The notes under the pieces: model-generated | The model's input: only the letters and a program-made list of their open reading frames with translations | Databases searched by the model: none | Told to the model about the DNA's origin: nothing | From: Streptomyces sp. PH10-H1 | Lineage (GTDB): Bacteria; Actinomycetota; Actinomycetes; Streptomycetales; Streptomycetaceae | Assembly (NCBI RefSeq): GCF_030063355.1 | Contig: NZ_JASISZ010000039.1 | Coordinates: 1 to 64,000 of the forward strand | Direction of reading: 5' to 3' | Length of the DNA: 64,000 nucleotides | Shown: piece by piece, positions 51,983-61,024 of the stretch | Numbering within the stretch: position 1 is the stretch's first letter | Layout: the number at the start of each line of letters is the position of its first letter | Made by a program: the position numbers and the translations under genes

Positions 51983-52420
51983 ATGAGCAGCGCAATGACG
52001 AAGCCGACAGCGGATCAGGTGCAGAACCTGTTCCGTCCCCAGTTGGAGAGCGTGCCGCTGGCGCGCCACTGGGCCCGGCAGCTGGTGGCGGACGGATGGG
52101 GTCTTCCGGACGGTCTGGCCGGTGATGTGGAGCTGGTTGTCGCGGAGTTGACGTCGAACGCGGTCCGGCACGCTCCGCATTCGCGGGCGACGATGGCACG
52201 CGGTTTCCTGGTCGTCCTGGCCAGGGAGGCACGCGGCGGTGTCCGGGTCGAAGTGCACGACGCGGGAGACGAACGTCCTCGCGTGCGCACGCCAGGTGAC
52301 GACCAGGAGCGGGGGCGCGGGCTGTGCATCGTCGAGGCGCTGACGCACACCTGGGGCACCTCTCCCCGGCTGCCGTTCGGGAAGATCGTCTGGGCGCTGC
52401 TGGGCGACCCCGCTGCCTGA
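51983..52420 (+). CDS. RsbW-like ATP-binding protein of a WhiJ-type locus
   Basis: 145 residues with the GHKL ATPase boxes VVAELTSNAVRHA, VEVHDAGDERPRV and GRGLCIVEALTHTWG. It is divergent from the WhiJ-like regulator and, with DUF397, completes the trio often found in Streptomyces differentiation loci (abaA/whiJ type). With the central regulator frameshifted, its role here is doubtful. Confidence 0.9.
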   Translation: MSSAMTKPTADQVQNLFRPQLESVPLARHWARQLVADGWGLPDGLAGDVELVVAELTSNAVRHAPHSRATMARGFLVVLAREARGGVRVEVHDAGDERPRVRTPGDDQERGRGLCIVEALTHTWGTSPRLPFGKIVWALLGDPAA

Positions 52421-52463
52421 ACGTCCGTCACACGTCGTCGCCTACAAGCCGCCTACACGTCGC

Positions 52464-52810
52464 CTACACGTCGCCGGCCACCAGCGGGTAGTGGTCGGAG
52501 TAGTCGGTGTAGGAGTACGTCGTGAACCAGCTGGTCACCGACCACTTGGGCGAGTGCTCGGGCACGACCCGGTTGTTCCAGTGCGCGGGCCGGGCGTGGC
52601 CGTTGCGCAGCCGGGCGTGGTCGAGGCGCTGCGCGGGGTCGCCCGGGTAGCGGTAGGCGGCAACGGAGTTGGTGGCCGGGTCGAAGCTTGCGGCGGGGCC
52701 GGGGTTGGCGCCGGGTCCCGCGCCGGGTCCGAAGCCACGGCGGGAGCCGTCGCGGCGGAACCGAGGAGGAGCACGAAGGCACAGGCGGTGGCGGCTCGGG
52801 CAAGTCTCAC
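52464..52810 (-). pseudogene. secreted sphingomyelinase C-like phosphodiesterase reduced to its ends
   Basis: GTG 52810 (GGAG upstream) opens a clear signal peptide, VRLARAATACAFVLLLGSAA, in one frame. From about 52690 a second frame reads AAYRYPGDPAQRLDHARLRNGHARP, then VVPEHSPKWSV and YTDYSDHYPLVAGDV and stops at 52464. The second part is the C-terminus of neutral sphingomyelinases (DNase I-like fold, with the catalytic His in SDHYP). Roughly 200 or more residues between are missing and the frame has changed. A dead gene with an internal deletion. Confidence 0.82.
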
Positions 52811-52937
52811 GGAACACTCCCGGCGAACGTGGGTGGAGAAGCAGCGGAAGCCTAGGCGGACATGGTTACCGAAGGGTAGATACGTGCGGACATCCGTTCT
52901 ACGATCTGCCTCCTGATGTCAATCTGACGGAGGCTCA

Positions 52938-53771
52938 GTGATCGCCAAACCGCTCCGCGCCGCTGCCGTACTGGCCGGTTCCCTCGCACTCACCGTCGTC
53001 GGCTCCACCGCCTCGGCCGCCTCCCCCGGCGGCTGGACCGAGTCCGGCACCTCGTACACCGGCTCCCTGACCGGCGGACAGGGGTTGGCGAGCCGTGCGG
53101 ACGGCTCGCTGCTGTACCGCGGTCTCGGTTCCATCCCGCTGGCGCTGCGCGTCAAGGGGTGGAATCACATCGGCGACCCGGACATCGCCCAGGGCCATGT
53201 CTTCGACGCCTATCAGGGCGCGGACGGCGCCACCTCGAAGATGTACGCCGTCACCACTCCCGGCGGACAGCGCTACGAGTACGTCCACCAGCTCGACCCC
53301 GGCGAGGCGCTCAACAACTCGTTCGCCGCCGTCTCCCCCGACGCGCAGTGGCTGGTCTCCGGCGAATGGGGCGGCCGGAACCGCCTCCAGGTCTTCCCCG
53401 CGCCGCTGCTCAACCCGGCCACCCCGCGCACCGGCGGCGCCCTCCCGCAGGCCGGGCAGATCACCCTGGACCGCACGGTGGACAACATCCAGGGCTGCGA
53501 CTTCGTCTCCGCCACCCGCCTGGTGTGCGTATCCGACGACGTCGCCAAGGATCTGCTGCAGGTCGACCTTCCGCACGCACTGGACGGCAGCGCGGTCACC
53601 GGCCAGGTGACGACGCTGCTCCAGCTCCCGAAGCGCAGCATCTGCTCCGGCACCTTCGAGGCCGAGGGCGTCGACTACGACCCGCACTCCGGCACGCTGC
53701 GCGCGGAAGTCGTCCAGCCGGGCATCTGCGTGGTCTCCACCACGGTGTACTCGTACTCCCCCACCTCGTAG
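52938..53771 (+). CDS. secreted protein of unknown function (beta-propeller-like)
   Basis: 277 residues. GTG 52938 with GGAGG. Signal peptide VIAKPLRAAAVLAGSLALTVVGSTASAA. The rest has repeated strands such as DIAQGHVFDAYQGADG, KMYAVTTPGGQRYEYVHQLDPGE and NNSFAAVSPDAQWLVSGEWGG, suggestive of a propeller fold like those of secreted Streptomyces hypothetical proteins, with four Cys. No catalytic motif recognised. Divergent from the broken sphingomyelinase. Confidence 0.8.
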   Translation: MIAKPLRAAAVLAGSLALTVVGSTASAASPGGWTESGTSYTGSLTGGQGLASRADGSLLYRGLGSIPLALRVKGWNHIGDPDIAQGHVFDAYQGADGATSKMYAVTTPGGQRYEYVHQLDPGEALNNSFAAVSPDAQWLVSGEWGGRNRLQVFPAPLLNPATPRTGGALPQAGQITLDRTVDNIQGCDFVSATRLVCVSDDVAKDLLQVDLPHALDGSAVTGQVTTLLQLPKRSICSGTFEAEGVDYDPHSGTLRAEVVQPGICVVSTTVYSYSPTS

Positions 53772-53979
53772 CGCGCCCCGGCCTCAACGCCCCGCCTCGT
53801 AGGAGGAGGTTCACGCGTCACGGATGGACCGCGTCCGTCAACGAGGTGCGTCGCGCTGAGTGGCGCCGTCAACACGGACGCGGGCTGTCTGCACCACAAT
53901 GACCTGCTGGGGGACGACGGGGTATCGCAGGGAGTACGTGACTTCCTCGCCGGATGATGACTCCCCGTAGGCTGCCGGT

Positions 53980-54711
53980 GTGCTGAACTACGACGTAGAA
54001 GCCGAACGGTACGACGCGACCCGCGGAGGCGTCCCCCGGGCGGAGGCCGCGGCCCGCGCCGTACTCCGCCTCGTGCCGGACGGGGCCCGCACCCTGCTCG
54101 ATGTGGGGTGCGGGACCGGTCTGGTGACCGAGCGGCTCGTCCGCCCGGGGCTGCGGGTCATCGGAGTGGACGCGTCGGCGGGCATGGCAGCGACTGCCGT
54201 CGGGCGGGTCGGCCGGGCCGTGGTCCTCGGCGACAGCCGGCAACTTCCCTTCGCATCAGGGTCATTGGACGCGGTGTCCGCCGTCTGGCTGCTGCACCTG
54301 CTCCCGGACGCGGCGGAGGTGGTCGCCGAGTGCGCGCGGGTGCTGCGGCCGGGCGGGGTGTTCATCACCACCGTCGACAAGGACGCCGCCCATCCCGCGG
54401 ACACCGATGTCGACGCCCTGCTCGCCCCGCACGTCATCCCGGACGCCTACGACGAGGCCGGGGCCGTCGTCGGCTGGGCGGCCGGCCACGGGCTGCGCCC
54501 CGGCGCGGAGACCTCCTTCACCGGCCACGGCCAGGGCCGGTCCCCCGCGCTGACGGTCGAGAAGGTCCGCGCCGGATACTTCGCCTCCGCCCTGGAATTC
54601 AGCCCGCGCCAGGCCCAGGGCGTCATCGACGGCCTGTCCGCACTGCCCGACCAGCACACGCCGCGCCCCGATCCCGTCTACCGGTTGCTCGCCCTGGGCA
54701 AGGACGGCTGA
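53980..54711 (+). CDS. class I SAM-dependent methyltransferase
   Basis: 243 residues. SAM motif I LLDVGCGTGLVTERLV, motif II GVDASAGM, post-I GDSRQLPFASGSLDAVSAVWLLHLL and RVLRPGGVFITTVD. UbiE/COQ5-like type 11 methyltransferase; acceptor unknown. GTG 53980 lies a few bases after a -10-like taggct, so probably leaderless. Confidence 0.9.
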   Translation: MLNYDVEAERYDATRGGVPRAEAAARAVLRLVPDGARTLLDVGCGTGLVTERLVRPGLRVIGVDASAGMAATAVGRVGRAVVLGDSRQLPFASGSLDAVSAVWLLHLLPDAAEVVAECARVLRPGGVFITTVDKDAAHPADTDVDALLAPHVIPDAYDEAGAVVGWAAGHGLRPGAETSFTGHGQGRSPALTVEKVRAGYFASALEFSPRQAQGVIDGLSALPDQHTPRPDPVYRLLALGKDG

Positions 54712-54867
54712 CTCCTCTCCGGCGGCCCCCGTTCCGTCACATCCGAGCCCCGCGAACGGTTTCGCGCCCATGTTCACCAGGAGGCCGGAGTGTGCTTCCG
54801 GGTTCGGTGCGACACACCTAAGCTCCTGCGCCGGACGTGATGTTACCGGCGGTAAGGGGAGACGTGC

Positions 54868-56402
54868 ATGGAGCGTACGGGCAACTCGCGGCGCACATTC
54901 CTGACGGGAGCGGCGGCGGTCGGCGGGGCGGCGGCCCTCGGGAACGGCGGCACGGCGCCAGCCGCGACCGCGGCCGGCGGGGAACCGAAAACGGCATCCA
55001 AGGGGACGCCGGCGGGGGGCGCGCGGCAGACCGTGGCGGTGCTCGGCGGCGGGGTCGCCGGGCTGACAGCGGCGCATGAACTGGCCGAGCGCGGCTTCCA
55101 GGTGACGGTGTGCGAACGCCGCGCGCTGGGCGGCAAGGCCCGCAGCATGGACGTACCCGACAGCGCCAGGGGCGGTCGCAAGCCACTCCCCGGCGAGCAC
55201 GGGTTCCGCTTCATCCCGGGCTTCTATCTGAACCTTCCCGACACCTTGCGCCGTATCCCGTTCGCCGGGAATCCGAACGGCTGCCACGACAACCTGGTCG
55301 CCTCGAGCGAGGTGCTGTTCGCCAGAACCGGGCGCGAGGACATCCGGCTCCCGATGGCCACCCTCGGCACCCCGCAGGGACCGCTGACCCCCGACGACCT
55401 GATCCGCGTGATCACCGGCCTGCTCACCACCGCGCTCAAGCTCCCGGCCCACGAGATCGCGTACTTCGCCAACCGGATCCTCGTCTTCTTCACCAGCTGC
55501 GACCAGCGCCGGCTCGACGACTGGGAACGCACACCCTGGTGGACGTATCTGCGGGCGGTCGGGTGACCGGCGCCGTCGTCCAGGACCCGGACGGCAGCCG
55601 CCGTACCGTCACCGCCGACCACTACATCTGCGCGATGCCGGTCGAGCACGCCCGCCAGGCCTGGGGACGGAAACTGCGGGCCGCCGACCCGCAGTTCGGC
55701 CGGGCGGACAAGCTGCAGACGGACTGGATGACCGGCATCCAGTTCTATCTGACCGAGCCGACCCCGGTGATCCACGGGCACGTCAACCACCTGGACTCGC
55801 CGTGGGCCCTGACCTCCGTCGGACAGGCCCAGTACTGGCAGGGCCGGAACTTCGCCGCCGACTACGGCGACGGGCAGGCCGCCGACTGCTTCTCCGTCGA
55901 CATCTCCGAGTGGGACAAGCCCGGCATCCTCTACGGCAAGACGGCGAAGGAGTGCACCCGCGACGAGGTGGCCCGCGAGGTGTGGGCGCAGCTCAAGGCC
56001 GCGCTCAACGACACCTGCCGAACCGTCCTGCGCGACACCCAGCTCCACTCGTGGTTCCTGGACCCGGGCGTGTCCGGGCTCGGCACGCCGGCGGCGCACA
56101 ACGACGACCAGCTGCTCATCCACCCGACCGGCACCTGGTTCAACCGGCCGACGGCGCGGACCGCTGTGCCGAATCTCTTCCTCGCCGGGGACTACGTCGC
56201 CGTGGACATCGACCTGGCCACGATGGAGGGTGCCAACGCGGCGGCCCGCCAGGCCGTGAACGCCCTGCTCGACGCCTCGGGGTCGTCCGCGGGACGCTGC
56301 TCGGTCCAGCCCCTGTACCGCGCGCCGGAGTTCAAGGAACTGAAGCACCAGGACGAGATCCGCCACCGCTGGGGTCTGCCGAACCTCTTCGACCTCGGCT
56401 AG
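54868..56402 (+). pseudogene. Tat-exported FAD-dependent oxidoreductase (HpnE/phytoene desaturase-like) with an internal deletion
   Basis: ATG 54868 (AAGGGGAG upstream). The first frame carries a twin-arginine signal SRRTFLTGAAAVGGAAALG, the FAD dinucleotide fold VAVLGGGVAGLTAAHELAERGF and EHGFRFIPGFYLNLPDTLRRI, and stops at 55566 after WWTYLRAVG. A second frame takes over at about 55560 with GRVTGAVVQDPDGSRRTVTADHYICAMPVEHARQAW and ends at 56402 with the FAD-closing NLFLAGDYVAVDIDLATMEGANAAARQAVNALL. The segment expected between (more of the substrate domain) is lost, with a frameshift. Both ends are otherwise well preserved, so the event looks recent. Confidence 0.85.
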
Positions 56403-56551
56403 CGGGCTCCGCGTACCGGTCGAGCGGCAGCTCCAGGCCGTCGGGGGTCCTGGGTTGACGCTTGGCGGGCACCCCGGGTCCCCCGTCCAGGGGATACAGA
56501 TCGTCTTCCGGCCGGACGTGCCGGGCGGGCCCGGCGGGGAGCGTGGAAGGC

Positions 56552-57652
56552 ATGGAAACCATCGAGTTCGACACCCCCGCGCCGTCCGTCCCGCGGCGGA
56601 CCACATCCGCCCGCCGCGTACTGCGGGCCGTGGCCGTCACCGCCTGTGCCCCCTATCTCGCGCTCAAGATCGCATGGCTGTCCGGCAGCACAGTCGGCAT
56701 TCCGGCCGGCAGTTCACTGCGCGGCAGCCTGGAGAACGGCTATTTCTACGCCGCGAACGTGCTCACCGTCGCGATGGACCTGGCCGTCGTCGTCCTCGCG
56801 CTCTCGCTGACCCGCCCCTGGGGCAGCCGTCTGCCGGCCTGGCTGCTCGTCCTGCCCACCTGGATCGCGACCGGCCTGATCGCGCCGATCCTCGTCGGCT
56901 TCCCGCTGCAGACCGTCGCTTCCGTGATCACCGGTGGTCACACCGCACCGAAACAGAAACCCTGGCTGGACGAGTGGGTGTTCGGTGTCGTCTACACCGG
57001 ATTCGGCATCCAGGGGCTGGCGCTGGGCACCTTGTTCGTGCTGTACGTGAAGGACCGCTGGGGCCCGCTGCTGCGCGGCCGGACCGCGGATCTCGTGGGC
57101 AGCCCCACCCGGCCCGCCCAGCGGATCGCCGCGGTGGCCGCCGCCGTCCTCGCCGTGCTGCCCGTCGTCATGCACACCGTCTGGGCCTGCGGCGGGACCG
57201 CCGGTCTCGCCGCCTCGCGGGTGGCCGAGCGCGGAACCTCCACCTCCATCGTCGAGGCCGACACCGCCCTGTTCGCGGCGCTGGGAGCCGTGGGCGTCCT
57301 CTTGGCAGCCTTCGGTGCGGGCAGGACCCGGCTGGTGGTCCCGCTGGCGCTCGGATGGACCGGCGGAGCCGCCTCCGCCGCCTGGGGCGGCTGGATGCTG
57401 CTGGCCCCGCTCGCCGTGCCGAAGGACGCCGACGGTCCTTCGACGTCCCAGCTCATGGACCTGACCTACGCTGTGCAGATGCTCCTCGGGATGCTCATTC
57501 TCGTCGTCGGCGCCTATCTGCTCGCCGAACGTGCTGCTCAGCGCGCTGCTGAGCCCGCCGCAGAGCGCGCTGTTGAGCCCGGCACTGAGTCCGCCGCTGA
57601 ACTCAAGCGCACCATCGCTCCCGGCACCGCGCGCGCCGCTCAGCGTGGCTGA
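56552..57652 (+). CDS. polytopic membrane protein of unknown function
   Basis: 366 residues with about eight hydrophobic helices (AVAVTACAPYLALKIAWLSG, VLTVAMDLAVVVLALSLT, LPAWLLVLPTWIATGLIAPILVGF, VVYTGFGIQGLALGTLFVLYV and others), then an Ala/Glu-rich repeat-like C-terminal tail (about 335-366). GGAAGG precedes ATG 56552. It overlaps the histidine kinase start by 8 bp and may act with that two-component system, perhaps as an accessory sensor. Confidence 0.75.
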   Translation: METIEFDTPAPSVPRRTTSARRVLRAVAVTACAPYLALKIAWLSGSTVGIPAGSSLRGSLENGYFYAANVLTVAMDLAVVVLALSLTRPWGSRLPAWLLVLPTWIATGLIAPILVGFPLQTVASVITGGHTAPKQKPWLDEWVFGVVYTGFGIQGLALGTLFVLYVKDRWGPLLRGRTADLVGSPTRPAQRIAAVAAAVLAVLPVVMHTVWACGGTAGLAASRVAERGTSTSIVEADTALFAALGAVGVLLAAFGAGRTRLVVPLALGWTGGAASAAWGGWMLLAPLAVPKDADGPSTSQLMDLTYAVQMLLGMLILVVGAYLLAERAAQRAAEPAAERAVEPGTESAAELKRTIAPGTARAAQRG

Positions 57653-58919
57653 GGCGCTGTTCGGGCGGCGGGCCCGACTCCGGTGGGTGCATCTCATCCT
57701 CGGCGGCGCCCTGTTGATGCCGTTCTACCTGCTGACGGACACCTCGGTGAACGTGGTCACCCAGACCGCCGCGGGCAGCGGCGGCTGGGTCGCGAAGCAG
57801 TTCGTCTCCTTCGCCCTCGCCCTGCCGGTCGCGGCGGCCGCCGCCGCGGTCTTCCCCCTCGTGCGCGATCTGGAGGGCTCGGCGGCACGGGCGCTGTGCG
57901 CAGGACCCGAGGGCGGGCCCGCGCCCTCGGGCGACCGGACGTGGGCGGCACGGATCCGTACGTCCTGCTGGTTCGTGCTGCATGTGGGGCTCGGAGGCAT
58001 CGTGAGCGGGCTGACCCTGGCCATCCCCCCGGCGGTGGCGGTCCTGCTGGCACTGCCCTTCTCTGCACGGCTGCGGGAGTCGGAACTTCCCTGGATCCAT
58101 CCGCTCACGCTCGGCCATGACGCACTGGCCCCGCTCGCCGCCGCCGTCCTGCTGGCCGCGCTCGCGCTCGCCGCCAAGGGCGCGGGCGCCGTCCTGGCGC
58201 GCTGCTCGCCGGAGCTGCTCGGACCGACCCCCGGCGACCGGCTGGCCGCCGCCGAGCAGCGGACCGTACGGCTGGCGCTGCGCAACCGGCTGGCCCGCGA
58301 ACTGCACGACTCGGTGGGCCACGCGCTCAGCGCCGTGACGCTGCAAGCCAGTGCCGCGCACAAGGTACTGGACCGCGATCCGGAGTTCGCCCGGCAGGCC
58401 CTGGCCGCGATCGAGGACACCACCCGGCGCGCGGTCGCCGAACTCGACGACGTACTGGGCCTGTTGCGTGAGGACGGCGACGGCTCGACCGCTCCCCCCG
58501 GTCCCACTCTCGGCGGTCTTGACAGCCTGCTGGGGCAGACGCGGGCGGCGGGCGTCCCGCTGGAGGCGTCCGTCGACGGCGATCTCGACGGTGTGCCGCC
58601 GATGGTGTCCCGCGAGGCGTACCGGATCGTGCAGGAAGGACTCAGCAACGCGCTGCGGCACGCGGGCCAGGTGCCCGTGCGGCTGCGGATCGTTCTGACG
58701 GACGACGAGTTGGAGATCGAGATGGTGAATCCGGTGGCGGCGGCGTCCTCTCGCAGGACCGGCGGCGGACGCGGCCTGAAGGGCGTCGAGGAGCGCGTGA
58801 CCGTACTGCGCGGCCGGTTCGAGGCGGGCCTGGACGGGCCGGACGGCCTGAAGGATCGGGAGGGCGGCCCGCGGTGGCGGCTGCGCGTCGTCCTGCCGCT
58901 GCGGGCGGGCGCCCGATGA
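57645..58919 (+). CDS. NarL-type sensor histidine kinase
   Basis: 424 residues. Four membrane helices in the N-terminal half (WVHLILGGALLMPFYLL, FVSFALALPVAAAAAAVFP, SCWFVLHVGLGGIVSGLTLAIPPAVAVLLAL, LAPLAAAVLLAALALAAKG), then HisKA_3 with His221 in NRLARELHDSVGHALSAVTL, and the ATPase N-box YRIVQEGLSNALRHAG and G-box GGRGLKGVEERV. GTG 57645 overlaps the preceding stop; GTG 57531 in frame would add 38 Ser/Pro/Leu residues and is less likely. Partner of the next gene, with ATGA overlap. Confidence 0.9.
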   Translation: MAEALFGRRARLRWVHLILGGALLMPFYLLTDTSVNVVTQTAAGSGGWVAKQFVSFALALPVAAAAAAVFPLVRDLEGSAARALCAGPEGGPAPSGDRTWAARIRTSCWFVLHVGLGGIVSGLTLAIPPAVAVLLALPFSARLRESELPWIHPLTLGHDALAPLAAAVLLAALALAAKGAGAVLARCSPELLGPTPGDRLAAAEQRTVRLALRNRLARELHDSVGHALSAVTLQASAAHKVLDRDPEFARQALAAIEDTTRRAVAELDDVLGLLREDGDGSTAPPGPTLGGLDSLLGQTRAAGVPLEASVDGDLDGVPPMVSREAYRIVQEGLSNALRHAGQVPVRLRIVLTDDELEIEMVNPVAAASSRRTGGGRGLKGVEERVTVLRGRFEAGLDGPDGLKDREGGPRWRLRVVLPLRAGAR

Positions 58920-59563
58920 GCCTGCGGATCGTCCTCGCCGACGACGAACGGCTGGTGCGCACGGCGCTGCGCGCGATCCTGGAGAGCGAACCGCACATGG
59001 AGGTCGTCGGCGAGGCCTCCACCGGAGCCGAGGCGATCCCGCTGGTGCGCGAACTGCGCCCGGACGTCGTCCTGATGGACGTCCGGATGCCGGAGATCGA
59101 CGGGATCCGCGCCACCGAACAGCTGGTGCGGACGATGCCGGATCCCCCGCGCATCATCGTCGTGACGACCTTCGAGAACGACGCCTATGTCTACGAGGCG
59201 TTGCGCTCCGGGGCCGCCGGCTTCCTGCTGAAACGGGCCGGGGCGGACCAACTCGTCCGGGCCGTACGGCTGGTGGCATACGGCGATTCGCTGCTCTTCC
59301 CTGCCGCCGTCCGCGCGCTCGCCGCCCGCTATGCCACCGTCGACCCCGCGAAGGCGCTCCGGGACCGTCTCACGGAACGCGAGGCCGCGGTGCTGCGGCT
59401 GATGGCGTCCGGACTGTCGAACGCGGAGATCGCGCAGCGGCTGGAACTCGGTCCCGAGACGGTCAAGACCCATGTTGCCCGGGTGCTCGCCAAGCTCGGT
59501 GCCAGGGACCGGACTCAGGCGGTGATCGCCGCGTACGAGTGCGGCTTCGTGGTGCCCGGCTGA
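58916..59563 (+). CDS. NarL/FixJ response regulator
   Basis: 215 residues. Receiver with acidic DDE at residues 9-11, phospho-acceptor Asp55 in DVVLMDVRMPEIDG, and the C-terminal LuxR helix-turn-helix LTEREAAVLRLMASGLSNAEIAQRLELGPETVKTHVARVLAKLG. Controlled by the adjacent kinase; targets unknown. Confidence 0.95.
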   Translation: MSLRIVLADDERLVRTALRAILESEPHMEVVGEASTGAEAIPLVRELRPDVVLMDVRMPEIDGIRATEQLVRTMPDPPRIIVVTTFENDAYVYEALRSGAAGFLLKRAGADQLVRAVRLVAYGDSLLFPAAVRALAARYATVDPAKALRDRLTEREAAVLRLMASGLSNAEIAQRLELGPETVKTHVARVLAKLGARDRTQAVIAAYECGFVVPG

Positions 59564-59668
59564 GGAACCGGGCCGGGGACGCGGGCCGAGGGACCGAACA
59601 GGAGCCGAACCGAGGGGCGGATGGGGCCGGCGAGGAACCAATGAGGGCCGATCTGCGTCATATTCAGC

Positions 59669-60181
59669 ATGAATGATCTCCCTGTACGTATACGCCCGGC
59701 CGAGATGGACGACCTGGACGCGGTGGTGAGCGTCCACACGGCGGCGCGCACCGCCGCCTACCGGGAGGGCGGCGTACCCGAGGGGGAACTGGACGGGACG
59801 GAGGGGATCGTCTCGCGGTTCAACGGGTGGGCTCGGGCCATCCAGCTGCCCGGGAAGACGACGCTCTGCGCCGAGGTGGACGGTGAGGTGGTGGGCGTGC
59901 TGTCCATGGAGTCCGACGCGCCCGGCACCGCGCTGGAGCTGTCGCAGATCCACGTCCGGCCCGGCCAGTGGCGGCGCGGTGTCGGCGGCCGGCTGCACGC
60001 GGCGTACGTCCAGGCGCTGCGCGAGACGGGCGTGCTCACCGGCCTCGTCGGGGTGTGGGAGCGCAACGACCGGGCGCGGGCGTTCTACACGCGGCTCGGC
60101 TGGCGCCCGGACGGCACTGTGGGGACCACCTCGGAGGGCCTGCGCTGCCTGCGCCTGCGCCTCGACGTCGCGAGCGCCTGA
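59669..60181 (+). CDS. GNAT family N-acetyltransferase
   Basis: 170 residues: VRIRPAEMDDLDAVVSVHTAAR, acetyl-CoA site QIHVRPGQWRRGVGGRLHAAYVQALRE, and VWERNDRARAFYTRLGWRPDG. Substrate unknown. ATG 59669 sits close behind a catatt -10-like sequence, so probably leaderless. Confidence 0.92.
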   Translation: MNDLPVRIRPAEMDDLDAVVSVHTAARTAAYREGGVPEGELDGTEGIVSRFNGWARAIQLPGKTTLCAEVDGEVVGVLSMESDAPGTALELSQIHVRPGQWRRGVGGRLHAAYVQALRETGVLTGLVGVWERNDRARAFYTRLGWRPDGTVGTTSEGLRCLRLRLDVASA

Positions 60182-60182
60182 A

Positions 60183-60236
60183 CGTCTCGCCGTCTCGCCG
60201 TCTGGCCGTCTGGCCGTCTGGCCGTCTGGCCGTCTG
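60183..60236. repeat. 8-bp tandem repeat cgtctggc, seven copies
   Basis: Two copies of cgtctcgc, four of cgtctggc and a partial one start one base after the GNAT stop. Likely slipped-strand expansion; may differ between strains. Confidence 0.9.
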
Positions 60237-60274
60237 AAAGCCTGGACACCCTGAGCGGCGGATGCGATGAATTC

Positions 60275-60304
60275 TTGACCGGTCGTTCTTCATATCGGTA
60301 GTAT
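60275..60304 (+). promoter_or_regulatory. promoter of the TetR gene with candidate operator
   Basis: TTGACC (60275-60280) and TAGTAT (60299-60304) with an 18-bp spacer, close to consensus. Transcription would start at or near GTG 60312, so leaderless. The spacer holds cggtcgttctt, repeated inverted before the MFS gene. Confidence 0.75.
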
Positions 60305-60311
60305 TCATCCC

Positions 60312-60902
60312 GTGGCCAGGACCAAGGAATTCGATCCGGACGCCGCGCTCCAGTCGGCCCTAGAGCTGTTCTGGCGGCGCGGATACGAGGCGACGTCGAT
60401 GGCCGATCTCGTCGAGCACCTCGGCATCGCCCGCGCCAGTATCTACGGGACGTTCGGCAGCAAGCACGAGCTGTACGTCAGGGCACTGGAGCGCTACAGC
60501 GAGTTCTGCGACCCCGAGATCCTCGAAGAGCTGTCCCAGCCGGGACCGGCACTGCCGGCCGTCCGGTCCGTGGTCACCCGCTTCGCGGAGGAATCCGCCT
60601 CCGACGACCTGCGGCGGGGCTGCTTCATCACCAATACGGCGGTCGAGCTGGCACCGCACGACCGGGCGGCGGCCCGGCGCGTCGAGGCGAGCTGGGACTG
60701 GCTGGAGACAGCGCTCGCGTCGGCACTGACGCGCGCCAGGGCGCAGGGAGAGCTGCCCGAAGGGCGCGATCCGCGGTCGCTGGCGCGGCTGCTGCTGGTT
60801 CTCATGCAGGGCATGCGGGTGGTCGGCAAGGCCGGCCGGGCCGGTCAGGACGCGGCCCGGCTGAGGGACGCCGCGGCGCAGGCACTCTCACTTCTCGACT
60901 GA
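60312..60902 (+). CDS. TetR family regulator
   Basis: 196 residues. KEFDPDAALQSALELFWRRGYEATSMADLVEHLGIARASIYGTFGSKHELYVRALERY is a full TetR helix-turn-helix, of the type that controls efflux pumps. It is followed in the same direction by an MFS pump and an SDR; a shared cgntcgttctt element lies before this gene and before the MFS gene, which makes it the likely local repressor. Confidence 0.93.
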   Translation: MARTKEFDPDAALQSALELFWRRGYEATSMADLVEHLGIARASIYGTFGSKHELYVRALERYSEFCDPEILEELSQPGPALPAVRSVVTRFAEESASDDLRRGCFITNTAVELAPHDRAAARRVEASWDWLETALASALTRARAQGELPEGRDPRSLARLLLVLMQGMRVVGKAGRAGQDAARLRDAAAQALSLLD

Positions 60903-60980
60903 CCGGCCAGCGGTTGTCCGGGCGGCGGTTGTTCGGGCGGCCGACCCGCAGCGGTCCGTCGAGCGCCTTCGCCCGCCCTC

Positions 60981-60995
60981 ATACAAGAACGATCG
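60981..60995. promoter_or_regulatory. candidate TetR operator before the MFS gene
   Basis: On the minus strand this reads cgatcgttcttgtat; the core cgntcgttctt equals 60280-60290 on the plus strand. It contains the palindrome cgatcg. Placement 30 bp before the MFS start suits a repressor site. Confidence 0.5.
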
Positions 60996-61024
60996 ATCCA
61001 GTAACCAGGAAGGTGCAGAGGGAC

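Noticed and set aside
60183..60236. Short tandem repeats here and at 5202 considered as CRISPR
   Set aside because: Units are contiguous without spacers, and no cas genes are present.
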